Positions 35,673 through 49,133 of a DNA stretch of 64,000 nt are shown here, piece after piece (within the stretch, counting starts at the first letter, position 1; each line of letters begins with the position of its first letter). This DNA comes from Aegilops tauschii subsp. strangulata (Eukaryota > Streptophyta > Magnoliopsida > Poales > Poaceae): assembly GCF_002575655.3 (NCBI RefSeq), contig NC_053037.3, forward strand, positions 323,977,294 to 324,041,293. Reading direction: 5' to 3'. The position numbers were made by a program, and so were the translations under genes. A model generated the notes under the pieces. The model did no database searches. It worked only from the letters and a program-made list of their open reading frames with translations, and had not been told where the DNA came from.

Positions 35673-38600
35673 ATGGTTAGACCGGCTGGTCGTGGCCGTG
35701 GTGCCAACGATCCACCACCGCCCGAATTCTTTGCTGGAATGATGCAACAATTTGAGCTGAACTGCCAGTTCATGGAAGGAATGATGGCTCAGTTTCCTCG
35801 TCCGAACATGAATCAATAGCCAACCCCAGTAACTCTGCAGGACTTCATGCGCCTCAACCCAACTATCTACCGCAGCTCAACTCAACCCCTTGATGCTGAT
35901 GACTGGCTCCGCGACACCACATATGAAATGGAGTCTGCGAGTGTGGCCCCTGCTAGCTATGTCACCTTTGCATCATTCTTTCTAAAGGGTCCCGCTGCTC
36001 AATGGTGGGACAGCCACAGGCGTACCCTACCTGCTGGAACGGTCATCACTTGGCCAGATTTCCAAGCTGCCTTCCGTGCCCGCTTCATTCCTCAAGGAAT
36101 CATGGACAGGAAGAAGCAAGATTTCCGCAACCTCACCCAAGGCAACAAGTCTGTAGATGCTTATCAGCGGGAATTCTTGGACTTGTCTCGTTATGCTGAA
36201 GAAGACATTACAACTGATGCTCGTAAGCAAGAGAAGTTTCGTGATGGACTCCACCCTGATATCAAGCTAGCACTACTCGTTCATGACTTTCCCGACTTCG
36301 CCACCTTGGTGAACAAGGCTATTCATGTCGAGACTAGTCTTCAGGAACACCAGGGATCCCTCAGGCGCAGCCGTGACGCTGGCTCATCTCCGGGCCCGTC
36401 AGCGCAGAAGCGTCGGATATGGATCCCCCACAGCATACCGCCCAACTGCACCTGCTCCAAGACAGTCCTATGTTGCACCTAGTCTGCCTCCTCCACCGCA
36501 GAGGCAGCCTCTTCGAGCTGTACCACCCCAAGCTCCTGCTCCCAATCCCAATGATGGTCTATGCTTCAAGTGTGGCCTTCCAGATCACCGTTCCAGGAAA
36601 TGCCCTCAGAATCAGAATCAGCTGGCTCTGCCTTCTAATGGTCGTGGTAACAATCAACCCCGCAACAACAATGCCCGACCTTATGGTCGTGGGCAGGCTA
36701 ACAACATTGATCTAAATGAAGCTCAAGACCAGCCTGCTACTGTGATGGGTACTCTCCTTGTTAATTCACTACCAGCTGTTGTTTTATTCGATACAGGAGC
36801 ATCGCATTCTTTCATATCAGAAGATTTTGCATTCAGGCATGGCATTAAATACGAAGAGATGCACATTCCATTAGTGGTAAACACCCCCGCGGGCCAATGT
36901 CGAACCACCATGGTTAGCCACAACGTCATCATTGAGATTGAAGGATTAGAGTTCCATGCCTCTCCCATTATTCTGAAGTCTTCCAATATTGACCTCATTC
37001 TAGGAATGGATTGGTTGAAAGCACATACGGCTTCTATCGTTTGTGCCACTAAAACTGTCCACCTTCTGCACCCTTCAGATGAGATAGTAAGCTACAATGC
37101 TCGTCTGGTTCAAAACGCTGAAGCACGACTTTATGCTTTGAATGCGTTGAACGCAACACCTCTTGAGGGAATTGAAAAGATTCCAGTCGTTCGCGACTTC
37201 CAAGACGTATTTCCAGAAGAACTTCCAGGAATACCCCCTGCCCAGGCTGTCGAGTTCGTCATCGACTTGAAACCAGGCACCGTTCCTATCGCCAAACGAC
37301 CCTACAAGATGCCACCTCATGAACTCCTTGAACTTAAGGAGGAAATCGACAAATCTCTTCGCAAGGGTTTCATTCGTCCAAGTTCCTTTGCTTGGGGTGC
37401 ACCTTCTCTCTTCGTCAAGAAGAAGGACGGAACGAACCGTTTGGTCCAAGACTATCGTCCTATCAACCAAGCTAGGGTCAATGATCTGTATGATCAACTT
37501 GCTGGTTCATCGATATTCTCTAAACTCGACTTGAGGTTGGGTTACCACCAGATTCGTGTTCGTGAAGACGATATTCCAAAGACCGCCTTCGTCACTCGTT
37601 ATGGTTATTAGGAGTATACCGTCATGTCTTTCGGCTTGACCAATGCTCCAGCCACATTCTCTCGTCTGATGAACTACATATTCATGGATTACCTCGACAA
37701 GTTCGTCGTAGTCTATCTGGATGATATCCTGGTATATTCGAAGAATAAAGAAAGAACATGTTGAACATCTTCGTCTTGTTCTAGAGAAGCTTCGAGAACA
37801 TCAACTTTATGCCAAGTATTCCAAGTGCGAATTCTGGTTACCCGAAGTCACCTACCTTGGTCATGTCATCTCCAAGGATGGTATTGCCGTCAACCCAGAG
37901 CGCGTTCAGGCTATTCTTGACTGGACCCCTCCGAAGACTGTCAAGCAAGTCAGAAGCTTTCTCGGACTCGCCAGCTATTGTCACCGTTTCGTCGAGAACT
38001 TCTCCAAGATCGCCAAGCCACTGACCAATCTGCTACACAAAGGCGTTAAGTTTGATTGGACTGAAAAGTGTCAGGAAAGTTTCCAGGCACTCAAGGACAA
38101 GCTGACTTCTGCCCCAGTGCTTGCTCCCCCTAACTCTCGCAAGGACTTCATCATCTATTCGACGCTTCACGACAAGGATTAGGCTGTGTCCTAATGCAAG
38201 AGCGCAGAGTGATTGCTTATGCCTCCCGTCAAGTGCGTCCTCATGAAGAGAACTACCCAGTTCATGACCTCGAGCTTGTTGCGGTTATCTTTGCACTGAA
38301 GCTATGGCGACAATACCTTCTCGGTAATCGTTGCGAGATCTTCACCGATCATCAGAGTCTGAAGTACCTGTTTACTCAGCCAGATCTGAACCTCCGTCAA
38401 CAGCGATGGATGGAAGCTATTGCTGACTACAACTGCGGTATATCCTATACCCCTGGCAAGGCTAATGTAATGGCCGATGCCCTGAGCCGTAAGTCTTATT
38501 GCAACAATCACATGGTCTACAAATCTCAACCCCGCCTTTATGAAGAGCTATGCAAGCTAAACCTTCAACTAGTTCCACAGGGTTCTCTGAATAACCTTGT

Positions 38601-40050
38601 CCTGGAACCAACTCTGCTGAAAGCAATTAAGTCTGCTCAAGCCAAAGATGCTCATGTTGATTTGATGAAAAAGGATCTTGCCTTAGAGAAATCCAAAGAT
38701 TTCTCACTTGGTGAAGATGGAACCTTATACTTCAGAGATCGCATTGTAGTGCCCCGGGTCGAGATTATGACAGAGAAGGTGATGAAAGAAGCGCATGACA
38801 CCCCTCTCTCTATTCATCCGGGAAGCACCAAGATGTATCTAGACATCCGTCAGAAGTACTGGTGGTCTAAAATGAAGCAAGATATTGCTCGATATATCGA
38901 AGAATGTGACGTTTGTCGTCGCATCAAAGCAGAACATCAGAAACCAGCTGGACTTCTACAACCGCTTCTGATTCCTGAATGGAAGTGGGATAAGATTCAA
39001 ATGGACTTCGTCACTGGCCTTCCCACGTCTCAGAAAGGTGACGATGCTATCTTTGTCGTCATCGACCAATTCTCGAAGGTTGCTCACTTTCTGCCAGTCA
39101 AGGAGACTATCACTACTAGTCAATTAGCAAACTTGTATATCTCCAGAATTGTGTCACTCCACGGCATTCCGAAGGAGATCAGTTCAGACCGCGGAAGTAT
39201 ATTCACTTCAAAGTTCTGGGATAGTTTCCAAGAGGCAATGGGAACTCATAATACCTGGAGCACTGCTTATCATCCCCAATCCCAAGGCCAAGTTGAGCGA
39301 GTCAATCAAATTCTTGAAGACATGCTTCGAGCTTGTGTTATTTCTTTCGGCAAGAAGTGGGAAGAATCTCTCCCTTATGCGGAGTTCTCTTATAACAATA
39401 GTTATCAAGCTAGCTTGAAAATGGCACCCTTTGAAGTGCTTTATGGACGTAAGTGCCGAACCCCTCTGAATTGGTCAGAAACTGGGGAACGGATGCTCAT
39501 TGGTCCAGACATTATTCAACAAGCTGAAGAGCAGGTTCGCATTGTCCGGGATAATCTCAGGGCGGCCCGGTCCCGTCAGAAGAGCAACTATGACCGGAAA
39601 CACTGGGGTTCAACTTATCAACCTGGTGAACAAGCTTATTTGCTTGTCACTCCTTTGAGAGGCACTCATCGGTTCGGAGTCAAGGGCAAGCTAGCTCCGC
39701 GCTACATTGGTCCCTTCCGCATCCTCGCCCGTCGTGGACTGGTGGCTTATCAATTGGAGTTTCCACCTCAGTTCTCTCACGTCCATGACGTCTTCCACAT
39801 GTCGCAACTTCGTTGATGTTTCAAGGATCCGGAACGTGAAGTGGATCCGGAATTGATTGAAGTTCAAGATGATCTCACATACAAAGAGCATCCTATCCGC
39901 ATTCTTGAAGAAGCTGAACGTCGAACCCGCCGGAAGGTTACCAAGTTCCTCAAGGTGCAATGGTCGAATCATACTAAAGATGAAGCCACTTGGGAACGCG
40001 AAGATAACCTCCGGGCTGAATACCCCGACCTGTTCCCTTCTACCTCTTAA
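35673..40050 (+). pseudogene. gag-pol polyprotein of G with six lesions
   Basis: From ATG 35673 (MVRPAGRGRG): gag (KGPAAQWWDSHRRTLPAG), zinc knuckle [14 protein letters not shown] (near 36559), protease [12 protein letters not shown] (near 36787), RT ([11 protein letters not shown], catalytic YLDDILVY near 37713), RNase H ([20 protein letters not shown], near 38266), integrase zinc finger (HPGSTKM to CDVCRR) and catalytic core ([24 protein letters not shown]), and a chromodomain (39868-40035; IRILEEAERRTRRKVTKFLK). In-frame stops at 35817, 37609 and 39814; frame changes near 36400, 37745 and 38165. About 1460 codons, the family's normal length. The chromodomain would direct integration into heterochromatin in intact copies. 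The few lesions suggest moderate age. Confidence 0.9.
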
Positions 40051-40073
40051 TTCTCGAGACGAGAATTTCTTTT

Positions 40074-40083
40074 AGAGGAGGAG
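40074..40083 (+). promoter_or_regulatory. Polypurine tract of G
   Basis: AGAGGAGGAG directly before the 3' LTR, the expected plus-strand primer for reverse transcription. Confidence 0.8.
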
Positions 40084-40762
40084 AGTTGTAACACCCCGGT
40101 GTAATGATGCTACAGTAATCCCTGAGATCAAGCTAATCTTTTTGCTATAACAGTGCTTGGTCACTTTGATCAATATTCCATTTCAAACTCCAGTTGAATT
40201 CAATTTGAATTTATGAGTGAAATTCAAAAATGCTCAGACATGAAAACTAAAATGTTCATCATGTGGAACATATTATTCTGGTAATATTGGTGTTGGTCCA
40301 ACATTTTTTCAAAGTGTCTAAATGACCTAAAAAAGCTAAAACAGAAAAGCTTTAAAAAAGAAAAGAAAAGGGGAAAGCAAGGAGAAAAGGAAAAGGGCCA
40401 GAGCCCTGGCCTCCCATTGGGCCTCGGCCCACTCCAGCAGGCCGGCCCACCTACCTCCCCGGTCGCTCTCCCCTTCCCCTGTTCAACCGACCGAGGGCGC
40501 GCGCCTGCGCGTCGCCGCCGAACCACCTCACCGTCGACGAGGGGGATAAGGATCCCCTCGACGCCTCGGGCTCCCCTTCCGCTTGCTCTACCACCCCACT
40601 CGCCCGCTCGCTTCCCTCGTCCACTCCGCCTCTCCCTCTCCCCTCCAGATCCACCTCGGCTGCGCCTCACCGAGCGCCACCGTTGCCATGGCTGCGCCAT
40701 AGCCGCGGCCACCGGCCACCCCGCGCCTCGCCAGCACGTCCACGAGACGCGCCGGCGACCTC

Positions 40763-41231
40763 TGTCGGTGTCAAAACCGGCGGATCTCGGGTAGGGGGTC
40801 CCGAACTGTGCGTCTAAGGCGGATGGTAACAGGAGGCGGGGGACACAATGTTTACCCAGGTTCGGGCACTCTCGATGGAGGTAATACCCTACTTCCTGCT
40901 TGATTGATCTTGATGATATGAGTATTACAAGAGTTGATCTACCACGAGATCGTAGAGGCTAAACCCTAGAAGCTAGCCTATGGTATGATTGTTGTTGTCC
41001 TACGGACTAAACCCTCCGGTTTATATAGACACCGGAGGGGGCTAGGGTTACACAGAGCGGTTACAAGGGAGGAGATCTACATATCCGTATTGCCAAGCTT
41101 GCCTTCCACGCCAAGGAGAGTCCCATTCGGACACGGGACGAAGTCTTCAATCTTGTATCTTCATAGTCCAACAGTCCGGCCAAAGGATATAGTCCGGCTA
41201 TCCGAGGACACCCTAATCCAGGACTACCTCA
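40763..41231 (-). repeat. 3' LTR of H
   Basis: 469 bp. On the minus strand it begins TGAGGTAGTCCTGGATTAG and ends CCGACA. A TATA-like TCTATATAAACC (about 41022-41033, minus) lies before the CCGGAGGG motif. Confidence 0.92.
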
Positions 41232-41663
41232 GTAGCCCCTAAACCAGGCTTCAATGACGATGAGTCCGGCGCGCAGATTGTCTTCGGCATTGCAAGGCGG
41301 GTTCCTCCTCCGAATACTCCATAGAAGATTTTGAACACAAGGATAGTGTCCGGCTCTGCAAAACAAATTCCACATACCACCGTAGAGATAATAATATTCC
41401 CACAAATCTAATCTGCTGACGTATTTTGCAGCATGACATCACACCACGGCCCGGTCATTATTCGAACCGTTTTTCACAACCAGCCACTGCACATATCGCA
41501 AGGCAGTTTCCTTGGCACGTCTTGTCGAAGCAGAGACCGTGTCCCCTTATCACGGGATTCTCATCAATATGGGTGTGGGTAACCCAATCGTGCCCGTTGG
41601 TATGACTCCTCGATTTAGGCAAGTCCCAAACGGCCACGTGGAGGACGCTTGATATTCATCCCC

Positions 41664-41672
41664 TTTATAAAG
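41664..41672 (+). promoter_or_regulatory. TATA box of the antisense gene of H
   Basis: TTTATAAAG in CCCTTTATAAAGAGGCC, 102 bp upstream of the plus-strand ATG at 41774 and separate from the LTR promoter, which points the other way. Motif-based. Confidence 0.5.
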
Positions 41673-41773
41673 AGGCCTAGGCCTGTCTCCTTCCTCTCGC
41701 GCTCAATCGAATCCTCCCCCCACCTCGAGTTCCAACACCCAAGGCTCAGGCTAGGCGCTTCGGACCTACAATC

Positions 41774-44764
41774 ATGTTCGGATCCAACCTTCAAGGTCGG
41801 TGGGTGCCCTCCTCCGTCACGGAGGAGGACATTAAGAAGCTAAGAGAGGCTAGGTATTTGACCGGCAAAATCTCACACAGGCTGCCTGCTCGAGGGCAGG
41901 TCATTCCCACTCCCGAACCTGGCGAGAGTGTCGTATTCGTCCCCCACTTCCTCCGAGGGCTAGGTTTCAGTCTAGATCCCTTTGTCAGAGGGCTCATGTT
42001 CTACTACGGGCTCGATTTCCATGATCTGGCTCTGGATTCCATCCTTCACATCTCGTCGTTCATCGTCGTGTGTGAGGCCTTCCTCCGCATTACCCCACAC
42101 TTCGGCTTATGGCTCAAGACCTTTAATGTGAATCCGAAGATGATTGAGGGGCGACATGCAGAGTGCGGAGGTGCCGTAATAAGCAAAGGCGCCGATGTTC
42201 CATGGCCAAAGGGTTCCTTCCCGGAGGTGTCCAGTTTATGGCAACGGGAGTGGTTTTATATCATAGCTCCCCGGGGTACCAAGTGGGTAGCCGCCCCTGC
42301 CTTCCGCTTGGGCCCCCCGCCACAACTGGCGTCATGGGTCAACAAGGGGCTGGACTGGGGGCGAGTAAATGATGTGCCGACATTGCAGAGTCGCATCCGA
42401 GATCTCCACGAGAGAGATGTCAGCCTTGTTAAGGTAATGCAAGTTATGCTAGTTCGTCGAGCCCTGCCTTGCAAACGTCGACCTCTCCGTATGTGGGAGT
42501 TCAACCCGGAAGGACCGCGAACTATTCAGCACTTCTTCGGCGTGACGCTCGAAGAGATGTACAGATCGTTCTTTGGATCACAAATAGAGTGTCTGGACAC
42601 CTCCGAGGAGGCGGGTCTGAACTGCAATCGTCCAGACACTCAAGTAAGTAATTATGTGGACGAACACGTTGTCTTTTAATTTATCACAACATCATTCTGA
42701 AAAGTCGCCTTTTGACCAGGACTGGATAAAAAGGGCGAAGATGATCAAGTGTCCGGCCCCCCTTCCCTAGGGCTCACCGGATCCTGTACTAGCCAGGATG
42801 CTTGAGCTTGCGCCTTATCAAGCGCCATCAGGGGAAGGTAAAGGGAGGAACAAAGAGGCCGAGAGCGAGCCTCACTTACTATTCCTCCAAACCGGGGGAA
42901 TCAGTGCCTCCTCGAAGGAGGATAACTGGGGGAAGAATCTAAAATTCCCTCTCCCCAGGGAAGGAAGAGGACCGCCTCTGAAGACTTGGAAGTAATGGTC
43001 TCCAAGCGAGGGAAGAATCCTTTGTCGGAGGGTCCTACCCCGGAGGGCATCCCTACCTCACAGTACCCGCAAGGGGACCAGCCCTCTACCGAGCTGTAAG
43101 TAAACGAAAGTACTTTATAGTAAATATATCCTGCCTCGTTTCCGAGAACGATAACCGAAGCGTGCATCTTGTAGTTCGGATCGTAGCCCTTCTCGACAGA
43201 GTTCGTCTTCGGGGGATCTTCTTCCGGAGATGATGGAGAGCGAAACACCTCCCCGTGCCTCCCCGCCTCGTGAAGCGGGCGACCCTGAGGTGTCATCACA
43301 GAGGATTTCTCCTGATCCGCCAAGGCGAGGGGGTAACCCTTCGGCCCCCCGAAGTCCGGAGTATTCGGCTCCTAAGGAGAGCCACAGAAAGAGTCCGGAA
43401 CCGTCCGGTGTGTGATCGGACGCACTGATGAATCTTCTGGAGAAAGCGGTTGTCTCGGAAACGCATCGTGCTCTAATGGGCACGGTGGTTGAGAGGATTT
43501 CATCCGCCGAAAGCGGGTTGCATGAAGCTTTTATGAGTCTGCTGAAAGGCTTTGAGGTACGTGAAGTAGTATATGTTTTTGACGGTACCGCACACGCTAG
43601 GTGTGCCCTATGCAGATAGTAGCCCCTGAGACTCTGGATGCTGTCGAGAACGGCGGCAAACAGAGGATCATAGTCCCAGGTAATAATCAGGCCGCCTTCA
43701 TGTGCAGGTGGCTGGAGGTCTGGTGGCTAGCCGGACTGGTGAGTTTGCCGAGCTGAAGCGGCAACTTGATGCGGCAGATGCCGACATCGTGCTTGTAAAC
43801 AAGCGGCTTGACGAGGCACAGGGTATGCGTTTTCTCCGGTGATCAACACATATTAAGAGGAGCATGATGCTAGTATCTTTAATGTGTTGTGAGTGCAGAT
43901 GGGGCCGCCGCCGTGGAGACCCTTCGGGCGGAACTTGCCCGAGCCAAGGAACAAGCCAGGAAGAGTGATGCGACCGCTCTAAAGGCGGTCGAAGAGCTGA
44001 GAGCCGAACAGGCTGCGCATTGCCAAAGCAAGGATAAAATAGCCAAGATGGCTGTTGAGTTGAAAGATGCCGCCGACCGTTACGAGCTTCTTGAAAAGGA
44101 AAACCGAACGAAGATGATGGACCTGGAGAAGGCCATGGTAGCGGCCAAGGACGCCCGCTCTAAAATCAGAGCGGCGAAGGAGGAGCTACGTCAAGCCGGG
44201 GATATCGCGGCTGGGAAGCCCTTTTTGTTGCGGACGAAGTTCGGAGATCCTAAGTATGCCCCTCTTGATCAACTATGGAGTTCTGCAGACGCATACATGG
44301 ATTTGGCAGCGAGTGCTGCTGATGCGGCCGAGTTTTTCAAAGATCAAAAAGAACGTGAAGTGGAAAAGCTGTTCTGGTCACAGTTCAATGTTCCAGTGGG
44401 TCCGCTGCTGTTGAATGAGCGAATGGCCGAGTGGGCCGAGCTCCATAGGTTGTCCGGGCTTGCCATGAGGTCTGTTGTGGATCATCTTTGGCCGGAAGGG
44501 CCAAGGCCGAATAGTTATTTTAGTTTAGTGCAACAGTTCCTTGGTGCTGTGCCACGCATCGACGCTATGAAGAGGTCGGCGTGCATAGAGGGTGCGCGGA
44601 TGGCTCTTGCCCATGTCAAGACATACTGGGCAGAGATGGAGGCCACCGCTATTGCAACCCAGAGTTCGTCCGTGGGCCGAGTATCGGCCGAGCACTACTT
44701 TGAAGAAGTCCTTGAAGGCGCTCGTTTAATAGAGGCTCAGTGCTCGAAGAATATTATGTTCTAG
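41774..44764 (+). pseudogene. Multi-exon antisense ORF of H (putative gypsy-type transposon domain plus coiled coil)
   Basis: Plus-strand gene inside a minus-strand element. Exon 1 (41774-42643, 290 codons) has the plant 'putative gypsy type transposon' domain (FRGLMFYYGLDFHDLA-like stretch, HISSFIVVCEAFLRI, PPQLASWVNKGLDW) and ends at a perfect donor GTAAGT (42644). Exon 2 begins after CCAG at 42720 (DWIKRAKMIKCP) but meets TAG at 42768. Further boundaries are donor GTAAGT at 43096, acceptor before 43175, donor GTACGT at 43557, and last exon about 43899-44764, which is an Ala/Glu/Lys coiled coil (VETLRAELARAKEQARKSDA) plus a globular end. Function is unknown. Such antisense extra ORFs are known in Tat-lineage elements. 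Confidence 0.72.
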
Positions 44765-45962
44765 TGACATGTATTCCCATTGTACGAACAATGTTTATTA
44801 AATTATAAAGGCTGTGTTTATACTTTTTCCTGAAAGTATTATGATGCCTCCTGTGCGACCGTTTATGTATATATGTATATAACCTGAAAGTTTGCAGTCG
44901 TCGGCTTCAGCCCCCACGCATATAATGCGGGGGTGTTCGCAAAAAACGCGTATTCACACTTGATCCAACGTCTTGGTCCATTAAGGAGGTGATAGCGCAG
45001 CGAACGAGGCAATCGGACTATATTGCTTTAACACTTTCACTTAGCCATAGGAGTTTGACGGTGGGACTACTATATAGCCCCTGGTACCTCCGCGCTCATC
45101 CGAATACGGGGCGCGTACATACATGACCGGGAAACGGCCCTTCGTTAATGCGGAGGAATCCCGAAGATTCCGCTAAGTCATCGAGTGGTTGAACAGTCTC
45201 GTGCTTTATCATGACAGTCAGTTTTCGGCTTTCTCTACTGAGGTGCTCATCCGGATGAACCAGGGCACAATCACAGTAGTTCTCCCGGTGCCACCTTAGC
45301 CGATAGAGAGGAACGTAAGGTAGCAAAACACGGGAGCCGGGCAAACCCAACATTTGACCAAAGACATGATTCGGAGCTGATGCATATAAGGCCAAACTCG
45401 CGACGCCGAACACGCCCTAAGGTATTCGGTCTTTACAACATATGTCGGGCTGAATAACGCCCTTGATGATGATCCCTGAGTGTCCAGGTACGTGCATCAT
45501 TCTGACGTGGCGAAATGCCAATAACGTCAGCATCGCTCTCGGTTATACTGAGTATCCGGAGGATGTGAACAACAAGAGACAGTAAAAAAGGTTTACACAG
45601 GGTCTTAATCTGAAAAGAAACCTTTGAGCGGGTCCCTGCTGCACGTCTGCACCTGTGTCTCCGTTGTGCCGTATCCTGGAAGGGTGTAGCACGATTGTCG
45701 TCTGTAAAAGAGAAGAACTTAGGTGAAAGTTGTCGTGCGAAAAATTGGTTATTCTCGATAAACCATGAAAATTCAAGATAAGTAAAGTTGAGCCGAACTA
45801 GCCCTGTTTACACGCGGGAAGCCCCTGGTACCGCCTATGGGGGTATAACCATCAAACCAATCTCGGGTTTATCTAAGCTGTTATAGCTAGTAATGCGCCG
45901 GACTCGTCTAGCCGTGTCCGCGGTCTTGACGACCGATCATTTATTCTGGTTGGAGGGGTCGT
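44765..45962. other. Non-coding gap of H where pol is missing
   Basis: 1.2 kb between the antisense gene and the protease end. No RT or integrase motif in any frame. Intact relatives have about 3 kb of pol here. Confidence 0.6.
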
Positions 45963-48900
45963 TTAGTGTTCGGCTGTTAAAGCCGTCGCACATTCTTCCG
46001 CGCGTAAGGAACGTTCAATATTTCCGCTAATTGTGATGATGCCACGTGGACCGGGCATCTTGAGCTTGAGAGAAGCGTAATGTGGTACTGCATTAAAACG
46101 AGCAAAAGTTGCTCTTCCGAGTAGTGCTTGATAGCCACTTCGGAATGGAGCGATGTGGAAGGTTAACTTTTCACTTCGGAAGTTGTCGAGAGAACCGAAT
46201 ACAACCTCTAGTATTAGAGAGCCCGTGCAGCGGGTCTCTGGGCCTGGTATTACTCCCTTGAAGGTAGTATTACTGTGGCTAATTTTTGTCGGGTCTATCC
46301 CCATTTTGCGGACTGTGTCCTGATATATCAGATTAAGACTACTGCCGCCGTCCATAAGGACTCGTGTGAGATGGTATCCGTTTATTATTGGGTCTAACAT
46401 CAAGGCAGCCAATCCTTCATGCCGGATGCTTGTCAGGTGATCCCTGCGATCAAAAGTGATTGGGCAGGCCAACCAGGGGTTGAACTTAGGGGTGACGGGC
46501 TCTACGGCGCGTGTGTCTCGGAGTGCATGTTTGCTTCTCCTCTTCGTCACGTGGATCATGTTCACTGTTTTGACCTCTGGTGGGAATTTTTCTGTCCCCC
46601 AGTGCTTTGCTGGCGAGGCTCGTCCTCGTCTTCACTTGGTGTCTCCCTCCCCTTGTGTTCGGCGTTTAGCTTACCGGCCTGTTTGAAGACCCAGCATTCT
46701 TTGTGGGTGTGATTTGCAGGTTTATTGGGGGTGCCATGAATCTGACATAGTTTGTCTAGAATCTTGTTTAGGCTGGACAGTCCATCTCTGCTGCCTTTGA
46801 AAGGCTTTTTCCGCTGACCCGGTCGAGAGCCCCTGAATCCGGCGTTTACCACCGTGTTATCTGGGCTGTCTTCTTTATTTTGACGCTTGCTTTTACTGCG
46901 TCGTGGTTTTCCATTGCCATCCCTGACTTCGGATGTGCCTGGGTCACTGGTGCTACTACAGGCTAGCCAGCCATCTTCGCCCGCGCAAAAGCGGGTCATG
47001 AGGCTTGTCAGGGCTGCCATTGTTCTCGGTTTTTCTTGGCCGAGGTGTCTGGCGAGCCATTCGTCTCGGACGCTGTGTTTGAAAGCTGCTAAGGCTTCGG
47101 CGTCTGGGCAGTCGACGATTTGGTTCTTCTTAGTGAGAAATATGTTCCAAAGCTTTCGGGCTGACTCTCCGGGCTGTTGAATTATATGACTTAAATCGTC
47201 TGCATCCGGAGGTCGGACATAGGTCCCTTGAAAATTAGCCCGAAAAGCATCCTCAAGCTCCTCCCAACTTCCTATTGAGTTTTCGGGGAGGCTCTTCAGC
47301 CAGTGCCGAGCTGGTCCATTCAGCTTGAGGGGCAAGTACTTGATGGCGTGGAGATCGTCTCCGCGAGCCATACGGATATGGAGGATAAGGTCCTCAATCG
47401 AGACCCCAGGGTCTGTGGTTCCGTCGTACGCCTCTATGTTCACTGGTTTGAATCCTTCTGGAAATTCGTGGTCCAGCACCTCATTGGTGAAACATAGGGG
47501 TGTGCGGCACCCCTGTATTTGGATGTGTCGTGGCGTTCTGACGGTTGTAGTGTTCGGTTTTGGTTGTGCACTGGAGCGCGTTTCCTTGATCCGTAGATGG
47601 ATCTGGTCGCGCCAGTCTTCTGATGCAAGTCCTCACGTGAATCGTGTGCTGACTTATGTGCGACCTTGTTAGCCGCTCTATCGCGGCCACAAGGTGGTTG
47701 ATCCGACCGGTCGGCCGTTTTGTTTATCGGCTGTGTGGGCTCTAAGGCCTCATCATCAAATTCAGGCAACAGCTTGCGCTTTGGATAGCTCTTTCTGTGG
47801 TAACTACCACCATACTTTTCTTCATTGTTGAGCACTTTGTTCCATCTACTGTTGAGCGTATTCTGCGCGGCCTTAAGCCTTTGCTTCTGCTTCTTCAGAC
47901 TCCTCGCGGTGGCAATAAGCCTTCTGCGGAGGTTCTCTTGTTCCAAGTGCCTTTCCGGGATGATGTGTGCATCCTCGTACGGACTGTTTTCCTCTCCGGA
48001 GGGAGGTTGATGAGCTTTATCCTCGGCGTCGCCGTGTTCGGACAGCAGATCCGTACTATGTTCGCCGTTTGCTGGTTCATCCTGCTCTGCCGCTGGGTCA
48101 ATGTGGTCGTCGTTTCCTTTGGAGTCGACTGGGGTGTTATTTTCTCTTGCGCTGTTATCGCTGTTTTTGCCGAGGCGGGATTTGGAGCGGCGCCTATGCC
48201 GACGCTTTGGTTGCTTCTCGAGGGAGCTATCCTTCGCTGCATCCTTCCGTTCGTCGTCATTGTTTTCTTTGGGTGTATCCACCATGTATATGTCATGTGA
48301 TGAAGTGGCTGTCCAGTGCCCTGTGAGCGATGGTTCTTGTTCCTCTCCTGCATAGTCGTCCATGCCGTCGATGTCTTCGGAGTCGAAATCAAGCATGTCA
48401 GTTAAATCGTCAACAGTGGCTACTAAGTGGGTGGTGGGTGGGTCGCGAATTTCTTCGTCGTCCGCATCCCATTCTAGCCAGACATAGTTCAGCCAAGGGT
48501 CTCCTGACAGGGAGAGAGTCCTTAATGAATTTAGCACATCGCCAAAAGGCTAGTGCTGAAAGATATCCGCGGAGGTAAACTCCATGATCGACGCCCAATC
48601 AGATTCGATGGGCACGGACACAAGCGGCTCGGAGTCCGTGGCCAGGGACGAATCCAACGGTTCGGCAACACAGGTCTCGTAGGAGGTGAAGTCAGTATTC
48701 GGCGCTATCGCCACTGAGTGTGCGGCCTCCGTCGCGGGGTCCATCCACCCGTCCACAGATGGCGCAATTTGTTCCGGATTGAGGGCCGGAGTAGTTGCAG
48801 GTGTGATCTCCCGAACACAGTCCGATGGCAGAGCTAAATCATGCTCGTCGTGATTGTGCGGCGCACCTGACATGGGCTCGAATCCGTCGAAGATCAAGTC

Positions 48901-49089
48901 TCCATGGATGTCGGCAGTATAGTTCAAGTTTCCAAACCTGACCTGATGGCCAGGGGCGTAGCTATCGATCTGCTCCAGATGGCCAAGCGAGTTAGCCCGC
49001 AGTACGAAGCCGCCAAACACGAAGATCTGGCCGGGGAGGAAAACCTCACCCTGGATCGCATCGTTGCCGATGATCAAAGGAGCCATCAA
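45963..49089 (-). pseudogene. gag-protease of H
   Basis: On the minus strand from ATG 49089: a long N-terminal extension (FVFGGFVLRANSLGHLEQID), a stop at 48550, an acidic/basic low-complexity region with KRRHRRRSKSR, a frame change near 47460, the gag core (DGTTDPGV, LPLKLNGPARHWLKSLPENS, FQGTYVRPPDADDLSHI), a frame change near 46563, and a protease segment with LMDGGSSLNLIY (near 46350). It ends at 45963 after ERSLRAEEC. Gag would form the particle. With no polymerase the element must borrow enzymes. The low number of lesions suggests decay after a period of activity. Confidence 0.8.
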
Positions 49090-49133
49090 GCCTTACGGTG
49101 ACGGCACAGTGGAACTCTCAATGAAAGCACCAA

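Noticed and set aside
46419..48578. Plus-strand frames of 80-167 codons
   Set aside because: Antisense shadows of the gag-protease of H; no start context or domain.
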